Assembly: GCF_037081835.1 (NCBI RefSeq)
Contig: NZ_CP146516.1
Coordinates: 2,714,501 to 2,778,500 of the forward strand
Direction: 5' to 3'
DNA: 64,000 nt
Source of the DNA: Spirobacillus cienkowskii
GTDB lineage: Bacteria > Bdellovibrionota_B > Oligoflexia > Silvanigrellales > Silvanigrellaceae
Below the pieces are notes generated by a model that was given only the letters and a program-made list of their open reading frames with translations, was not told the origin of the DNA and ran no database searches. Shown here one piece after another: positions 17,763 through 28,500 of this stretch. The position numbers were made by a program, and so were the translations under genes. The first letter of the stretch is position 1; each line of letters begins with the position of its first letter.

Positions 17763-17977
17763 GCCCCGCCACCTTAAAATTATTCTGGAATATCCTTTAT
17801 TATCGGACAATTATTGTAATCATGAGAGTAATTTTTTGCAGTGCTAAAAATGCTTTGTCAAATAATACAGTGTTTTAAGCAACTTGCTCCTAAAAGCAGA
17901 CTCAATTTTTGTATTATTTAACAAACAAGGCGGGTAAGCATTTTAAAATACTTAAGAAATTAAGCATCAAAACATAT

Positions 17978-18424
17978 TTATTTATTTTGATTAGATTTTG
18001 GGCCATGGGGAGCAAAATTACCGTTTTGATCCACTTCTCTTAAATATTTTATTCCTTCAACTTTATGAAAAAAGTCTCTTCCATTTAATTCTGTAAGTGA
18101 AATTACAAAGAAAAGTAACATAAAAAGTACTGCGGAACCAAAAACAAATGAATAAAATTTATCTTCATGAATAAGTTCCATAAAAAACATGGCTACAAGG
18201 ACTGTCTGTACAATAGCTACAAAGATTAATAATCCTGTTATGTACAACCCAGGAATAGGTAGTTTTGAAATTCCAATATTTATAAAAATCATCACGAGTA
18301 AAGCAAAAAAGATTTTTAAATATAAACTAACTGGAAGCAATTTATGCTCATCGTGCTTGTTTTCTCCTGAGGTATAATTCTCAGGAGATTGCTTATTTAT
18401 TTTTGTAAAAAAACTTTTAAACAT
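17978..18424 (-). CDS. Cytochrome c oxidase subunit IV family protein
   Basis: The 148-residue protein has three hydrophobic segments (about 33-55, 60-85 and 91-112) in the arrangement of bacterial caa3-type subunit IV, with polar ends. It lies 15 bases downstream of subunit III and is the last gene of the act-cta respiratory block. Subunit IV helps assembly and stability of the oxidase rather than catalysis. The assignment rests on topology, size and position as well as the VAMFFMELIHEDKF segment. Confidence 0.85.
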   Translation of the reverse strand: MFKSFFTKINKQSPENYTSGENKHDEHKLLPVSLYLKIFFALLVMIFINIGISKLPIPGLYITGLLIFVAIVQTVLVAMFFMELIHEDKFYSFVFGSAVLFMLLFFVISLTELNGRDFFHKVEGIKYLREVDQNGNFAPHGPKSNQNK

Positions 18425-18439
18425 TTTTCTCCCCTTCCA

Positions 18440-19108
18440 TCACTTTGCTAAATAAAGCAAGGGATACAAGAATATCCAGACAATATCTACAAGGTGCCAA
18501 AATAAACTGGTATTCTCTAAAGAAACATAATTTTCTGAATTAAACTCATTCTTAAGTGTACGCACCAACATCCACATCATTAAGCCTAAACCAACAACAA
18601 TGTGCAAACCATGCATACCTGTCATAACATAATATAAACCAAAAAATATGTGGGCATGCATATCTTGTACTGGAGCTTCTGGGATAGGATTGAAATACTT
18701 TCCTGGATAATATCCTTCATGGAAGTGCATTCCCCATTCAGCTGCTTTAATTGTTAAAAATAGAAAACCGCAAGCCATTGTTGCTAGCAAAAACTTTACA
18801 GTTGCATTTTTATTATTCGATCGCGCAGAACGCACACAAAGACTCATTGTTAAAGAACTAATAAGTAGAATAATACTGTTTATTCCACCTAGTCTCCAAT
18901 CCATAGACGTTTGTGCCTGAGCAACCATTTCGGGATACATAGAGCGCACAAATCCAAACGCACAAAAAAGACCAGAGAAAAATAACAGCTCTTGCCCCAT
19001 GAAAACCCACATCCCAAGCTTTCCAGCAGACGTTTGCTGTTCCATGCTTTTAAAATGATGGGCTAAATATTTTGGATGAGCCTCGCCACCGTGGCTATGA
19101 TCAGTCAT
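18440..19108 (-). CDS. ctaE: Cytochrome c oxidase subunit III
   Basis: The 222-residue protein is a seven-helix integral membrane subunit of the haem-copper oxidase. Recognisable segments are KLGMWVFMGQELLFFSGLFC near the N-terminus, FFGLYYVMTGMHGLHIVVGL and ENTSLFWHLVDIVWIFLYPL at the C-terminus, all standard for caa3-type subunit III. It starts four bases after the ctaD stop. It stabilises the oxidase and its proton uptake path. Confidence 0.95.
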   Translation of the reverse strand: MTDHSHGGEAHPKYLAHHFKSMEQQTSAGKLGMWVFMGQELLFFSGLFCAFGFVRSMYPEMVAQAQTSMDWRLGGINSIILLISSLTMSLCVRSARSNNKNATVKFLLATMACGFLFLTIKAAEWGMHFHEGYYPGKYFNPIPEAPVQDMHAHIFFGLYYVMTGMHGLHIVVGLGLMMWMLVRTLKNEFNSENYVSLENTSLFWHLVDIVWIFLYPLLYLAK

Positions 19109-19111
19109 AGA

Positions 19112-20805
19112 TTAGTGTCCTCCTGCCTTTATAGGTTTTATAAGCTCATCAAACTCATAAGGGCCATGGGTTGAAATTGGTTGCTTTTCAAAATTGTGTT
19201 CAATAGGAACAATTGCTGTTTCTGTCCATTCCATTGATTTTGCCTTCCATGGATTTGCATGGTTTTCATTTTCTCCATAAAAAATTGAATGAAGCCAGTT
19301 AAACAAAACAATAAATAGCCCAACTGCAAGAATAAAGGATCCAATTGAAGAGAGAAGATGAAACGAATAATACTCAGGCAAATAATCGTAATAACGCCTT
19401 GGCATTCCACGACTTCCCATTATAAATTGAGGAAAAAATGTTAGGTTAAAACCAATAAAAACAACAACCGAACTAATAATTCCCCATGTTTGATTAAATT
19501 TTTTACCGGTAATTTTAGGCCACCAATGGTAAATACCACCAATCCACGCAATTAATGTGCCTCCCATCATCACATAATGAAAATGTGCAACTACAAAATA
19601 TGTATTATGAAGATGAACATCTGTAGATAATGCACCTAAAAATATACCAGTTAAACCACCAATTAAAAATAAAAATAAAAATACAAAAACGTAACACATT
19701 GGTGTCGTAAATGAGATTGACCCTTTGTATAATGTAGCAACCCAACTAAATACTTTAATTGCAGTAGGAACTGCTACCGCATACGTCAACAATGAAAAAA
19801 AGACAGAAGCCAAAGCAGACTGCCCACTTGTAAACATATGATGGCCCCAAACAAAGAAACCGATAACAGCAATACCAATACTAGAAATAGCAACAGCTTT
19901 ATAGCCAAAAATATTTTTTCTAGAATGTGTTGTTACAAGCTCACTAACAATACCAAATGCAGGTAAAATCATAATATACACAGCAGGGTGAGAATAAAAC
20001 CAAAAAAAGTTTTGAAACAAAATCGGATCGCCACCTAAATTAGAATCAAAAATTCCTATTCCTAACAAACGCTCAATTGCAACCAAAATTAATGTTACAC
20101 CAACGACAGGAGTAGCAAGTACTTGAATAACACTTGTTGCATATATAGCCCAAACAAATAACGGCATCCGCACCCAAGTCATTCCGGGGCCCGCATTTTA
20201 TGCACTGTTACAATAAAGTTAACACCTGTCAAAATTGAAGCAAAACCTAGTATAAATGCACCAAAAACTGCTGCAATAACAGAAGTCGACGTTTGAGTAC
20301 TATAAGGTGTATAAAACGTCCAACCAGTATCTAATCCACCAAATGCAATTGTATAAACTAAAAATAATGCTCCAACGATATACAAATGAAAACTAATTAA
20401 GTTTAACTTCGGAAAAGCAACATCTTTAGCACCTATCATAAGAGGTAATAAAAAATTGCCCAATGTTGCTGGAATAGAAGGAATAATAACCAAAAAAACC
20501 ATTATAGCGCCATGAAAAGTAAATGCTTCGTTATAATGATCTGCACTAATCATATATGATGTTGCTGTTGCATTTGGAATACGGACTTGCATCAACTCTG
20601 CACGTAGTAACAAAGCAAAAAGACCTGCCACTAAAAAAAACAAAGCGATTGAAACAAAATACATCACTCCAATTCTTTTATGATCAACACTAAATAACCA
20701 AGATAAAAAACCTTTTTTTGCTGTTAAGTAATTTGTACCCGTGTCATGATGAGAAGACAACATATCAGCAAAAAATACTGGCTTTCCGATATCTCTTTTT
20801 TGCAT
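19112..20805 (-). pseudogene. ctaD: Cytochrome c oxidase subunit I, split by a 1-base frameshift
   Basis: Two frames join into one complete subunit I of about 563 residues. The upstream frame (20805 to 20179) starts MQKRDIGKP, contains the low-spin haem ligand region [12 protein letters not shown], and stops after [11 protein letters not shown]. The downstream frame (20182 to 19112) resumes exactly at [12 protein letters not shown] and contains the CuB/haem a3 ligands in [23 protein letters not shown] and [17 protein letters not shown]. Restoring one G in the GG run at 20184-20185 gives HKMRAPGMTW, the normal family sequence. As written, stop and start overlap as ATGA. This is the catalytic oxygen-reducing, proton-pumping subunit, and nothing else in it is decayed, so sequence error is the likeliest cause. 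Confidence 0.9.
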
Positions 20806-20836
20806 AAAAAAAGCTCCTAAATAACCTTAAAATTTA

Positions 20837-21817
20837 TTATTTTAATGACTTTATATATTCGACTAGAGCATTAAGCTCTTTATCATTGAATTGTCCTTGA
20901 TAAGATGGCATCACAGATGGATATCCAACTACCACGCGAACATTTGGGTTTAAAATTGACTCTCGAATATAATTGTCGTCAAATTTTACGGTTTCTTTTT
21001 TACCGTTTGCCAAAATTATTGCTTGCTCCTCATTATAAGAACCAAAAAGTGGTGGCCCAACAGATCTTACTTTAGATTTAGAAACATCATGACACGAGGC
21101 ACAAGCGCCTTTGCCTTCAAATATTTTTTTACCTAATTGAGCAGGAGTTAATCCAGCGCCTTGCGCAGCGAGCATTGCTTTTTGGTATTCTGGTTCAGAT
21201 ACAACGCGAACATAACGTACCATTTGCGAATGTTTAGTACCGCAATACTGCGTGCATAAAATGGGGTAATTTCCTTCTTTTTCTGCTTTAAACCAGAGAA
21301 CTGTGTATTGATTAGGTAAAACATCACGATTAATTCTAAAATCAGGGACGTAAAAACCATGAATTACATCAGCAGAAACCATTGTTAATCGAACAGGAGT
21401 ATTAATAGGAACAATTAAGTCAGAAGTTTCTGCTCCACTTTTTCCATCTATAAATAACCAATCCCATTTTCTACCAATTACTTTAACTTCTATTGAATCT
21501 TGTGGCGGTTGGTTTAGCTTAACCCAATCTAAAAATCCCCAAGCAAAAATTATAATAAAAAGAATTGCAGGTATAACACTCCAAATAATTTCTAATTTGG
21601 TGTTACCATGAATATCAGTGGTTCTTTCTCCTTCTTTCTTTTTACGATACTTCCATGCGAAGTACACCATAAATCCAACTACGACAATAAAGAAAAATAC
21701 GGATAAACCATAGATAAAGTAAAATAAGTTATCCTGGCCACCTGTCATAGGAGAAATATTTTGCGGTAACCAAAATGACCCCTGCCATGTAGTGTCTTGT
21801 ACTGCTGTTCCTGACAC
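20837..21817 (-). CDS. ctaC: Cytochrome c oxidase subunit II with fused cytochrome c domain (caa3 type)
   Basis: The 326-residue protein has two N-terminal transmembrane helices, a cupredoxin domain with the CuA site (His153, then Cys188, Cys192, His196 and Met199 in CTQYCGTKHSQM), and a C-terminal cytochrome c domain with one haem motif CASCH at 239-243. The fused haem domain marks the enzyme as caa3-type, taking electrons from cytochrome c or directly from a partner complex. It precedes ctaD by 31 bases and sits downstream of the act genes, consistent with an Act-caa3 supercomplex. Confidence 0.96.
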   Translation of the reverse strand: MSGTAVQDTTWQGSFWLPQNISPMTGGQDNLFYFIYGLSVFFFIVVVGFMVYFAWKYRKKKEGERTTDIHGNTKLEIIWSVIPAILFIIIFAWGFLDWVKLNQPPQDSIEVKVIGRKWDWLFIDGKSGAETSDLIVPINTPVRLTMVSADVIHGFYVPDFRINRDVLPNQYTVLWFKAEKEGNYPILCTQYCGTKHSQMVRYVRVVSEPEYQKAMLAAQGAGLTPAQLGKKIFEGKGACASCHDVSKSKVRSVGPPLFGSYNEEQAIILANGKKETVKFDDNYIRESILNPNVRVVVGYPSVMPSYQGQFNDKELNALVEYIKSLK

Positions 21818-21828
21818 GTTTGTACTCC

Positions 21829-22692
21829 CTAATTAACCTTCTTGCGTTTATCACGCCAAAAAAAGTATCCTAAAAATAAAATTAACAATAAAACAGTAAT
21901 TGAAGCTGCAATTCTAAGAATCCCTATCGCAAATGCATCGTATTTTCCTGTTGTGGGATTGTAATGAAAGCACGTTAATAAAACCTGGTCTGTTGGTGAT
22001 CCTATTTTATTTTTAGATGCATCCATTAATGCAAATTTTATATCTCTTGACTTATACGTAATTCCATAAAGATAACTAGAAATTTTACCTTCAGGTGTAA
22101 TTACAAAAATTGCTGCCGCATGTGCAAATTCATTGCTAATTGGATCATATTTATAGTAAAATCCAAGCTGATCCGTCAGCTTTTTAATATTATTTTCATT
22201 TCCTATGTAAAATTTCCAATCCGCATTGTCTTGCTGCGTAAGTTTAACAAACTCTAGTTGTTTTTCTTTTGCAACTTCAACATGATCTGTTGGGTCAAAA
22301 CTCACTGTAACAACACGAAAATCTTTACCTATTGGCCATGCTAAATCTTTTAAAGTTTTAGCAAAATTAAATAATTGAATTGAACAAAGAGTTGAACATC
22401 TATAGTAATTTAATGTTAAAATAACAGGCTTGCCTATGCTTAACATATCTGAAATTTTTGTTAATTTTCCATTTTCATCTGTAAAAGTTAAATTAAGATC
22501 TAATTGTTTTCCTAAATGTTCTTGAATTGAGACGCCTTGCATGACTTTTGGCAATTCGCTTGCAGGTAATGCTCCAGGAGCTAAAGCCCTTTTTTGCGAA
22601 GGCATAGAAACTCTTTCATCAAAAGCAAAGACTCTCTTTTGAGATAAAGAGAAAAAAATTGCGATTGAAATGAAAAAAAAACATGACTTCAA
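21829..22692 (-). CDS. SCO1/SenC-family copper chaperone
   Basis: The 287-residue protein has an N-terminal signal sequence or anchor, a thioredoxin-like SCO domain and a C-terminal transmembrane helix (about 258-278). The copper site residues are Cys99 and Cys103 in YYRCSTLCSIQ and His191 in EFAHAAAIFV. SCO proteins deliver copper to CuA or reduce its cysteines during assembly. It lies just upstream of ctaC, the CuA subunit, in the same operon. Confidence 0.92.
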   Translation of the reverse strand: MKSCFFFISIAIFFSLSQKRVFAFDERVSMPSQKRALAPGALPASELPKVMQGVSIQEHLGKQLDLNLTFTDENGKLTKISDMLSIGKPVILTLNYYRCSTLCSIQLFNFAKTLKDLAWPIGKDFRVVTVSFDPTDHVEVAKEKQLEFVKLTQQDNADWKFYIGNENNIKKLTDQLGFYYKYDPISNEFAHAAAIFVITPEGKISSYLYGITYKSRDIKFALMDASKNKIGSPTDQVLLTCFHYNPTTGKYDAFAIGILRIAASITVLLLILFLGYFFWRDKRKKVN

Positions 22693-22705
22693 AATTTAAA
22701 CCCCT

Positions 22706-23053
22706 TTAATGATCAGCGTTTTCTTTTAAAATAATTTCAATAGATTGATTTATTGGTATTTGATATAAACCGTTGTCAAGCTTTTTATATGTATTTAATA
22801 ATTCGTTTTGGGATTGAACATAATTTAATCTGGTTTCATTACCCATTCCCGTATTCATAGCATCAGAAAGAGAACTACTTGTTTTCCATAAAAGAGTATA
22901 AGTAATAGCTGCGACAACTAGTAAAAAAGCAAAAGAAAGTAAAACAATAATCGAAGTCACCAATACAGGAGGACGATCTGGCTCGTCTTCTTGCGAGCTT
23001 GAATCATGTCCCGCTGAATGAATAAAAGGAATACCTTTAGTATATTTCAACAT
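22706..23053 (-). CDS. Small single-pass membrane protein in the act-cta operon
   Basis: The 115-residue protein has one hydrophobic helix (about residues 30-52) between an acidic, proline-rich N-terminus and a hydrophilic C-terminal tail of about 60 residues. I do not recognise a family. It sits between actF and the SCO gene with gaps of 12 and 13 bases, so it is almost certainly expressed with them. It may be an accessory subunit or assembly factor of the Act or caa3 complex; that is inferred from position only. Confidence 0.7.
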   Translation of the reverse strand: MLKYTKGIPFIHSAGHDSSSQEDEPDRPPVLVTSIIVLLSFAFLLVVAAITYTLLWKTSSSLSDAMNTGMGNETRLNYVQSQNELLNTYKKLDNGLYQIPINQSIEIILKENADH

Positions 23054-23065
23054 TTCATTACCACC

Positions 23066-24280
23066 TTAAACGTTTTCGTAATTCATAGACTCAGGCAAAA
23101 AAGGATCTTTAATTGGAACAAGAGCTTTTCTACGAGCAATAACTCCAAATAGAGCAACAAAAAGTCCACCAATGCCTAGAAAACAAAAAATGTCTATAAA
23201 ACTAAACTGTGGACCATGTTCGTATTTGGAGGGCATTACTAACCAATAAATATCTAAGTAATGCATTATAATCATCCAAACTGAAACTCCAACCAACATA
23301 GAGCGAGAACGCTTAGCCCTTCTAGCCATTAAAAATAAAAATGGAACTAAAAAGTGACCAATACACAAAGCAATCAAAATATATGACCACCCGTGACTTT
23401 CTCTCACTTCATACCAAGCTGTTTCTTCTGGAATATTGCCATACCAAATTAATAAATATTGAACAAAAGCCGCATATGCCCAAAAACAAGTATGACCAAA
23501 AACTAGTTTTCCTAAATCATGATAATGCTCAACAGTAACAACTTCGCTTAATGATTTTACATTCTGTAATAACCTTGTTGCAACTGTTAAAACTGCAAAG
23601 AAAACCATGTAACAACTAGCAAAAAAATACAAACCAAATATTGTAGAATACCAATGAGGATCTAAAGACATAATCCAGTCAAAAGCGGCAAACGTAACAC
23701 AAAATCCAAGAACTATTAAAAATGGGTAACTCGCATTTTGCAATTTACGCGTTATTTTATAATCTCCTGTTTCGTCTTGTAATGCAGAGTACTTCGCAAA
23801 ATACATAGCAGCCCAAGTAAACATGATCATATAAAAAATAGCGCGAATATAAAAAAACGGAATGTTTAAATACCATTGTTTTGACTGAATGATCTTATCA
23901 GCCATAGCCTCTTCGCTTAACCAATGATGATATAAAGTAGAAGTTCCCAAGGCCATTATAATTAACAAAACAAAAAATAACGGCATTGTCATTGCAATAT
24001 TTTCTGCTAGCCTACGAACAACAACACTCCAACCCGCTTTTGTTGCAAACTGAATTAAAACAAAAAACACAGCCCCAATTGCAATACTCAAAAAGAATAG
24101 CCACCAGGTATGAAATGAAAAGAAAAAATACTCAGCATCTGATCTTCCAAACATAAAGGCAATTAACAATGCAATTAAGCCCACCGCAGAACCTGCTAGC
24201 GGCAATTTTGCAAACAAATGATCTTCCGGGAGAGAGGCATTATCTTTTGTTAAAATTATTTTATTGTGACCGCTGCTCAT
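23066..24280 (-). CDS. actF: Alternative complex III quinol-interacting membrane subunit ActF
   Basis: The 404-residue protein has about ten transmembrane helices. Family-typical segments are AFDWIMSLDPHWYSTIFGLY, HYHDLGKLVFGHTCFWAYAA and LIWYGNIPEETAWYE, which mark ActF rather than the related NrfD-like ActC. ActF helps form the membrane part of the quinol:cytochrome c oxidoreductase. Its start overlaps the actE stop by four bases (ATGA). It is the only large Act membrane subunit in the window. Confidence 0.92.
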   Translation of the reverse strand: MSSGHNKIILTKDNASLPEDHLFAKLPLAGSAVGLIALLIAFMFGRSDAEYFFFSFHTWWLFFLSIAIGAVFFVLIQFATKAGWSVVVRRLAENIAMTMPLFFVLLIIMALGTSTLYHHWLSEEAMADKIIQSKQWYLNIPFFYIRAIFYMIMFTWAAMYFAKYSALQDETGDYKITRKLQNASYPFLIVLGFCVTFAAFDWIMSLDPHWYSTIFGLYFFASCYMVFFAVLTVATRLLQNVKSLSEVVTVEHYHDLGKLVFGHTCFWAYAAFVQYLLIWYGNIPEETAWYEVRESHGWSYILIALCIGHFLVPFLFLMARRAKRSRSMLVGVSVWMIIMHYLDIYWLVMPSKYEHGPQFSFIDIFCFLGIGGLFVALFGVIARRKALVPIKDPFLPESMNYENV

Positions 24281-24942
24281 TTTTTACTCCAACCATTTTT
24301 TTCACGAACATCTTGAGGAATATTTTCTAATTTTGCGGTTCTAGAAATTTGAAGTGCGCGAACATATGCAACCACAGCCCATCTGTCTTCTACAGATAAT
24401 TGCGCAGCAAAACCAGGCATATTCCAATTATTCACACCATTACGCACAGCATCATAAATTTTACCAACACTCAAGTTGAGTCTGTCTTGATCATGTAAAT
24501 TTGAAGGCCTAATAGAACCACCTGCGCGTTGCGTAACTAACCCATTTGAATCACCCGCATAACCATGACATGGTGCGCAATAAATATTGTAGCCCTCTTG
24601 CCCTTTTTTAAGTAACTGAGATGTAAGTTTTATTGGATATTTCTTAACCCATACTGGATTTTTTTCAGAAGAATTTTGCTCAAAACCGTAATACAATGGA
24701 AAATTTGTTTTTTCTTCACCTTGAGCAACAGTTCCTGCTACTGGTTGACGATTTGATAAACCATCTTTATAAAAATCATTTTTTGATTGTGGATCGTAAG
24801 ATGTTTGTTCAACCATATTCTGAATAGGTAAAATTGGTGGTTCCTGACTTTTTTGACCTCGACATCCAGAAAATATTATGGAGGCAAGCGTAAGACTTAC
24901 ACAAGGTAACAGTATTTTTTTATTGAAATTATTTCTAATCAT
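24277..24942 (-). CDS. actE: Alternative complex III monohaem cytochrome c subunit ActE
   Basis: The protein (221 residues from the ATG at 24942) has a lipoprotein signal peptide ending SIIFSGC and one class I cytochrome c domain with haem motif CAPCH and a distal methionine near NWNMPGFAAQLS. It is expected to face the periplasm and pass electrons from the complex towards the oxidase. I choose the ATG at 24942 because GGAGC lies upstream and the longer reading from 24960 would put charged and Cys residues before the signal peptide. It overlaps the end of actD only if the longer start is used. Confidence 0.92.
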   Translation of the reverse strand: MIRNNFNKKILLPCVSLTLASIIFSGCRGQKSQEPPILPIQNMVEQTSYDPQSKNDFYKDGLSNRQPVAGTVAQGEEKTNFPLYYGFEQNSSEKNPVWVKKYPIKLTSQLLKKGQEGYNIYCAPCHGYAGDSNGLVTQRAGGSIRPSNLHDQDRLNLSVGKIYDAVRNGVNNWNMPGFAAQLSVEDRWAVVAYVRALQISRTAKLENIPQDVREKNGWSKK

Positions 24943-24946
24943 AAAG

Positions 24947-25486
24947 TTACAGCTCCACAACTTCTACTTGAGATGCACCCAATTCTCTTAAAAATTCAGA
25001 GGTTTTAAGCTCATCAAACTTAGGATCACTTGCTTCTATCGATATAAAAAACTTATCATCACTTGCTCGCTTAAATGATTCGGAGCGAAACAATGAATGA
25101 TACCATCTTGGTAACTTATTTAAAGCGAGCATGCCTATTAAACAGGCAATTGCAGCGGAAAGTACTGCGCATTCAAATGCAGGCAAAAAATATCCTGTTA
25201 ATCCCCAAAACGGCTTACCTGCAACAATAAATTTATAATCAACAGCATTCATCCACACCCACGTTGCACCACCACCTAAACCACATATCGTTGCAGTTGC
25301 GCCAACAATCCAAGAAAGCTTACTTTGTGGTAGCCCCATAGCTTTATCTAAACCATGCACAGGAAATGGAGAGTGAGCGTCCCACTTTAAAAATCCTTTA
25401 TCTCGCACTTTTTCACAAGCATGATAAACATCAGCAGCAGTTTCAAATTGTGCTAAAATCCCATAAATTGGTTTGTTATTTGTCAT
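24947..25486 (-). CDS. actD: Alternative complex III subunit ActD (DUF3341)
   Basis: The 179-residue protein fits DUF3341: an N-terminal cytoplasmic ferredoxin-like part (YGILAQFETAADVYHACEKV, then SPFPVHGLDKAMGL), two transmembrane helices (about 58-80 and 97-120), and a C-terminal part ending in EFLRELGASQVEVVEL. It is a structural subunit of alternative complex III. The ATG follows GGAGG. In other genomes actC lies directly upstream; here actB is only 32 bases away. Confidence 0.92.
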   Translation of the reverse strand: MTNNKPIYGILAQFETAADVYHACEKVRDKGFLKWDAHSPFPVHGLDKAMGLPQSKLSWIVGATATICGLGGGATWVWMNAVDYKFIVAGKPFWGLTGYFLPAFECAVLSAAIACLIGMLALNKLPRWYHSLFRSESFKRASDDKFFISIEASDPKFDELKTSEFLRELGASQVEVVEL

Positions 25487-25518
25487 AAAATCAATTCCTC
25501 CACAGCCATAACCGCTCT

Positions 25519-28500
25519 TTAAACAAGCTCGGGATTTGCGTTACGAATTTTCGCTAGATAAGTTGTCCTAGGTTTCGTGTTTAATTCCCCAAGCAATGAA
25601 TAATTACGAGTATTATCTTTAAGCTGAGAAACGGCTGAGTTAGAATCCGCAATATCTCCAAATACAATTGCATTGGTTGGACATACATTTTGACATGCTG
25701 TTAATACAGCCCCGTCAGGAATTATACCATCAGAAGTCTTTTTAAAATGTGCACGTGCTTTATTAATTTTTTGGACACAATAAGTACATTTTTCCATAAC
25801 TCCTCTAAAACGAACTGTTACGTTCGGATTTTTTTGCATTGCATATAGAGGATTTCTTTCATCGTCTACTTTACTGTAATTAAAAAAGTTATATCTTCTG
25901 ACTTTATAAGGACAGTTATTTGCACAATAGCGAGTGCCTACGCACCTATTGTAAGCCATATCATTTAAACCATCAGGACTATGCACCGTTGCTGCAACGG
26001 GACATACAGCCTCGCATGGAGCGTTTTCGCATTGTTGACAATTAATAGGCTGAAATGCGGCACGCATTTCAGGATTATCAACATCACCTGTAAAGTAACG
26101 GTCAACACGAATCCATGCCATTTCTCGATTTTTAAATACTTCCTGTTTGCCAACCACAGAAATATTATTTTCTGCCTGACAAGCTACCGCACAGGCATTA
26201 CAACCAATGCAAGTATTCAAATCAATTGTCATACCCCATTGCTGACGAGCCCATTTTTTCTGTGCCGGATTTTCGGGAAATTTAAATAAATTATTTTTCT
26301 GTTTTTCAATTGGTAATAACTCGTTTTCTAATACAAAAGACGGGTTTGACTTAAATTTAGCAAGAGTCGCTTCTCTTATAACTGGAGGACGATCTTCTGC
26401 AACATTTGGAGTACCGGACATAGAACCATGCTCTTGTGTAGAAACAAGAGAATATGTTTTACCCGTTTTACGAATTGTTAATCCTGAACCGAACCAAGAA
26501 TCGGAAGTTCGAATTAAATTTGCATTAAATCCGCTGCCACTTGCAACCTTCCCAAACTTACGTCCATAACCAAGATGCAACACGGCGGTAAAATCAGATA
26601 CACCCGGAGTTTCCCAAACAGCAACTTCCATACTACGATTTTGATATGTAATTTTGACAAGATCAACTTCTGACTTTCCTGGCTTTGGTCTAGCTTGCAA
26701 ACCAAGCGCTTTTGCTGTTTTTGGACTAATTAAAAGAGCATTATCCCAAACCAATTTTGTAATTGGATCAGGAGTTTCTTGCATCCAAGCATTATTAGTA
26801 TAATGACCATCATAAACAGTTCTGTCTAAAACAAAGTCTATTTCTAATGATTTTTCGTTTGGATCAATTAGCTTTAAAGTTTTTGAATAATTAGAAGAAA
26901 ATTCAGCAAAAGAATAATTACCGTGCGAAATTGTCTCTTTTGAAACATCAGAAATAAAACCTTGACTTAAATAAGTACGCCAAGAATTTTCAAAATTTGT
27001 TACATTTTTAATTCTATTATGCCAATAATTTTTTACCAATTGGTAACCAGACATATCATCATTTAAACGAGATAATAAATACACAAAAGAATATTCATCA
27101 ACACAATCATCAAACAAAGGAGCAATAAGCGGTTGCATTATTGCGACAGTTCCGTCTGACGCACGTGTATCACCCCAAGTCTCAAGAAAATGAGTTTTTG
27201 GAATATAATATTTACAGCTCTTTGACGTTTCATCTAAAGTATATCCTAGATAAAAACTATCTTTAACTTTTGTAAACAATTTTTCTAAATTATAATTTGC
27301 AGGCAATGCATAGACAGGATTTCCACCAATAACAACAAGAGTTTGTATAGAATTATTATCTAATGCACTTTTTAAATTGGCAAAACTACTTAATCCTTTT
27401 GGTTTGGTAGTATGTGATACCAAATTGAGGACTTTTCCTACCGCGCCTAAGCCCAAATTAATAGCAAATGCCAACGTATGAACCCAAGATGGTTGTCTAT
27501 CACCAACTATGACTAAAGCAAGACCATTTTGTTGGTAAAGATCTTTAGCGCATGATTTAATAAGTTTTACTAAAGGCTCAGGAAAAACTCTTTTATATTT
27601 TAAATTTTCAGCAACTTCAGATGGAAACTTCACACCAAAAGTTGAATTTAATTCTGCAGCAACAGCTATTAAAAACTCTCCAAGACGTCCGCTACGAAGA
27701 GTAAAATGGTGATCCGCAATCGCACCTGTGGTAGAAAAATTTGATTCCACGCTATATAAGCGATTCATTGAAGACTTTGGATCAGCAACTTTTCTTTTCT
27801 CTGCAAACTGTCTTGCATTTTTGACACTATCGCCTTCAATTCCCATAAAGTCAGAGTCTAAAGCCAAAATAACATTTGCATTAAGTAGATTATATGAAAC
27901 GTCTGCCGGAGATTTTGCAATTTCGGAAAATGAATTCACTCTGTTGCTTGAGTAAGTTGTATCTTGTTCTACAACAATTGCCTTAGGATAATTTGATTTA
28001 AATTCTTCAATTAAACTTGCAAATGCTAAAGAATGATTTGCTTCATACACAAGTGCTAAATCACTTCCTTCAGATTTTTTAGATTTTTCTAGAGCTTTTT
28101 TAAGAGCAACTTTAAGATCTTTTTTAGCAATTTTTTGTCCTGAAAGTAAGCAATTTTGCCCTCTATCTGGATCGTACATATTAAGAATTTCTGCTTGTGC
28201 AAAACCGTTTGAAGAACCAATTTTACTTCCCGCTATAGGGTTACTTGTAACGTGACGCGAGTTCCCGTCAATTTTTGTAGGGCGACCATCCGTACTTGTT
28301 ACCATCAACCCAAGAATTCCACCTCCAATTTTTGCTGAAGTTGTATAGAACTTAGGTATTCCAGGAGTTGTATCTTCTGGACGATTATTTTCTGGATAAA
28401 TATGCTCTTTAGGACGTCTTATACATCCTGTTGACGCAACTCCAGCAAGCGCCATGGATGCGCCAATAATCTCTAAAAATTTTCTTCTGTGAACACCTGG

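Noticed and set aside
20179-20190. Natural two-subunit form of cytochrome oxidase subunit I
   Set aside because: The join falls in a conserved loop, one base restores it exactly, and other genes in the window show the same kind of lesion.
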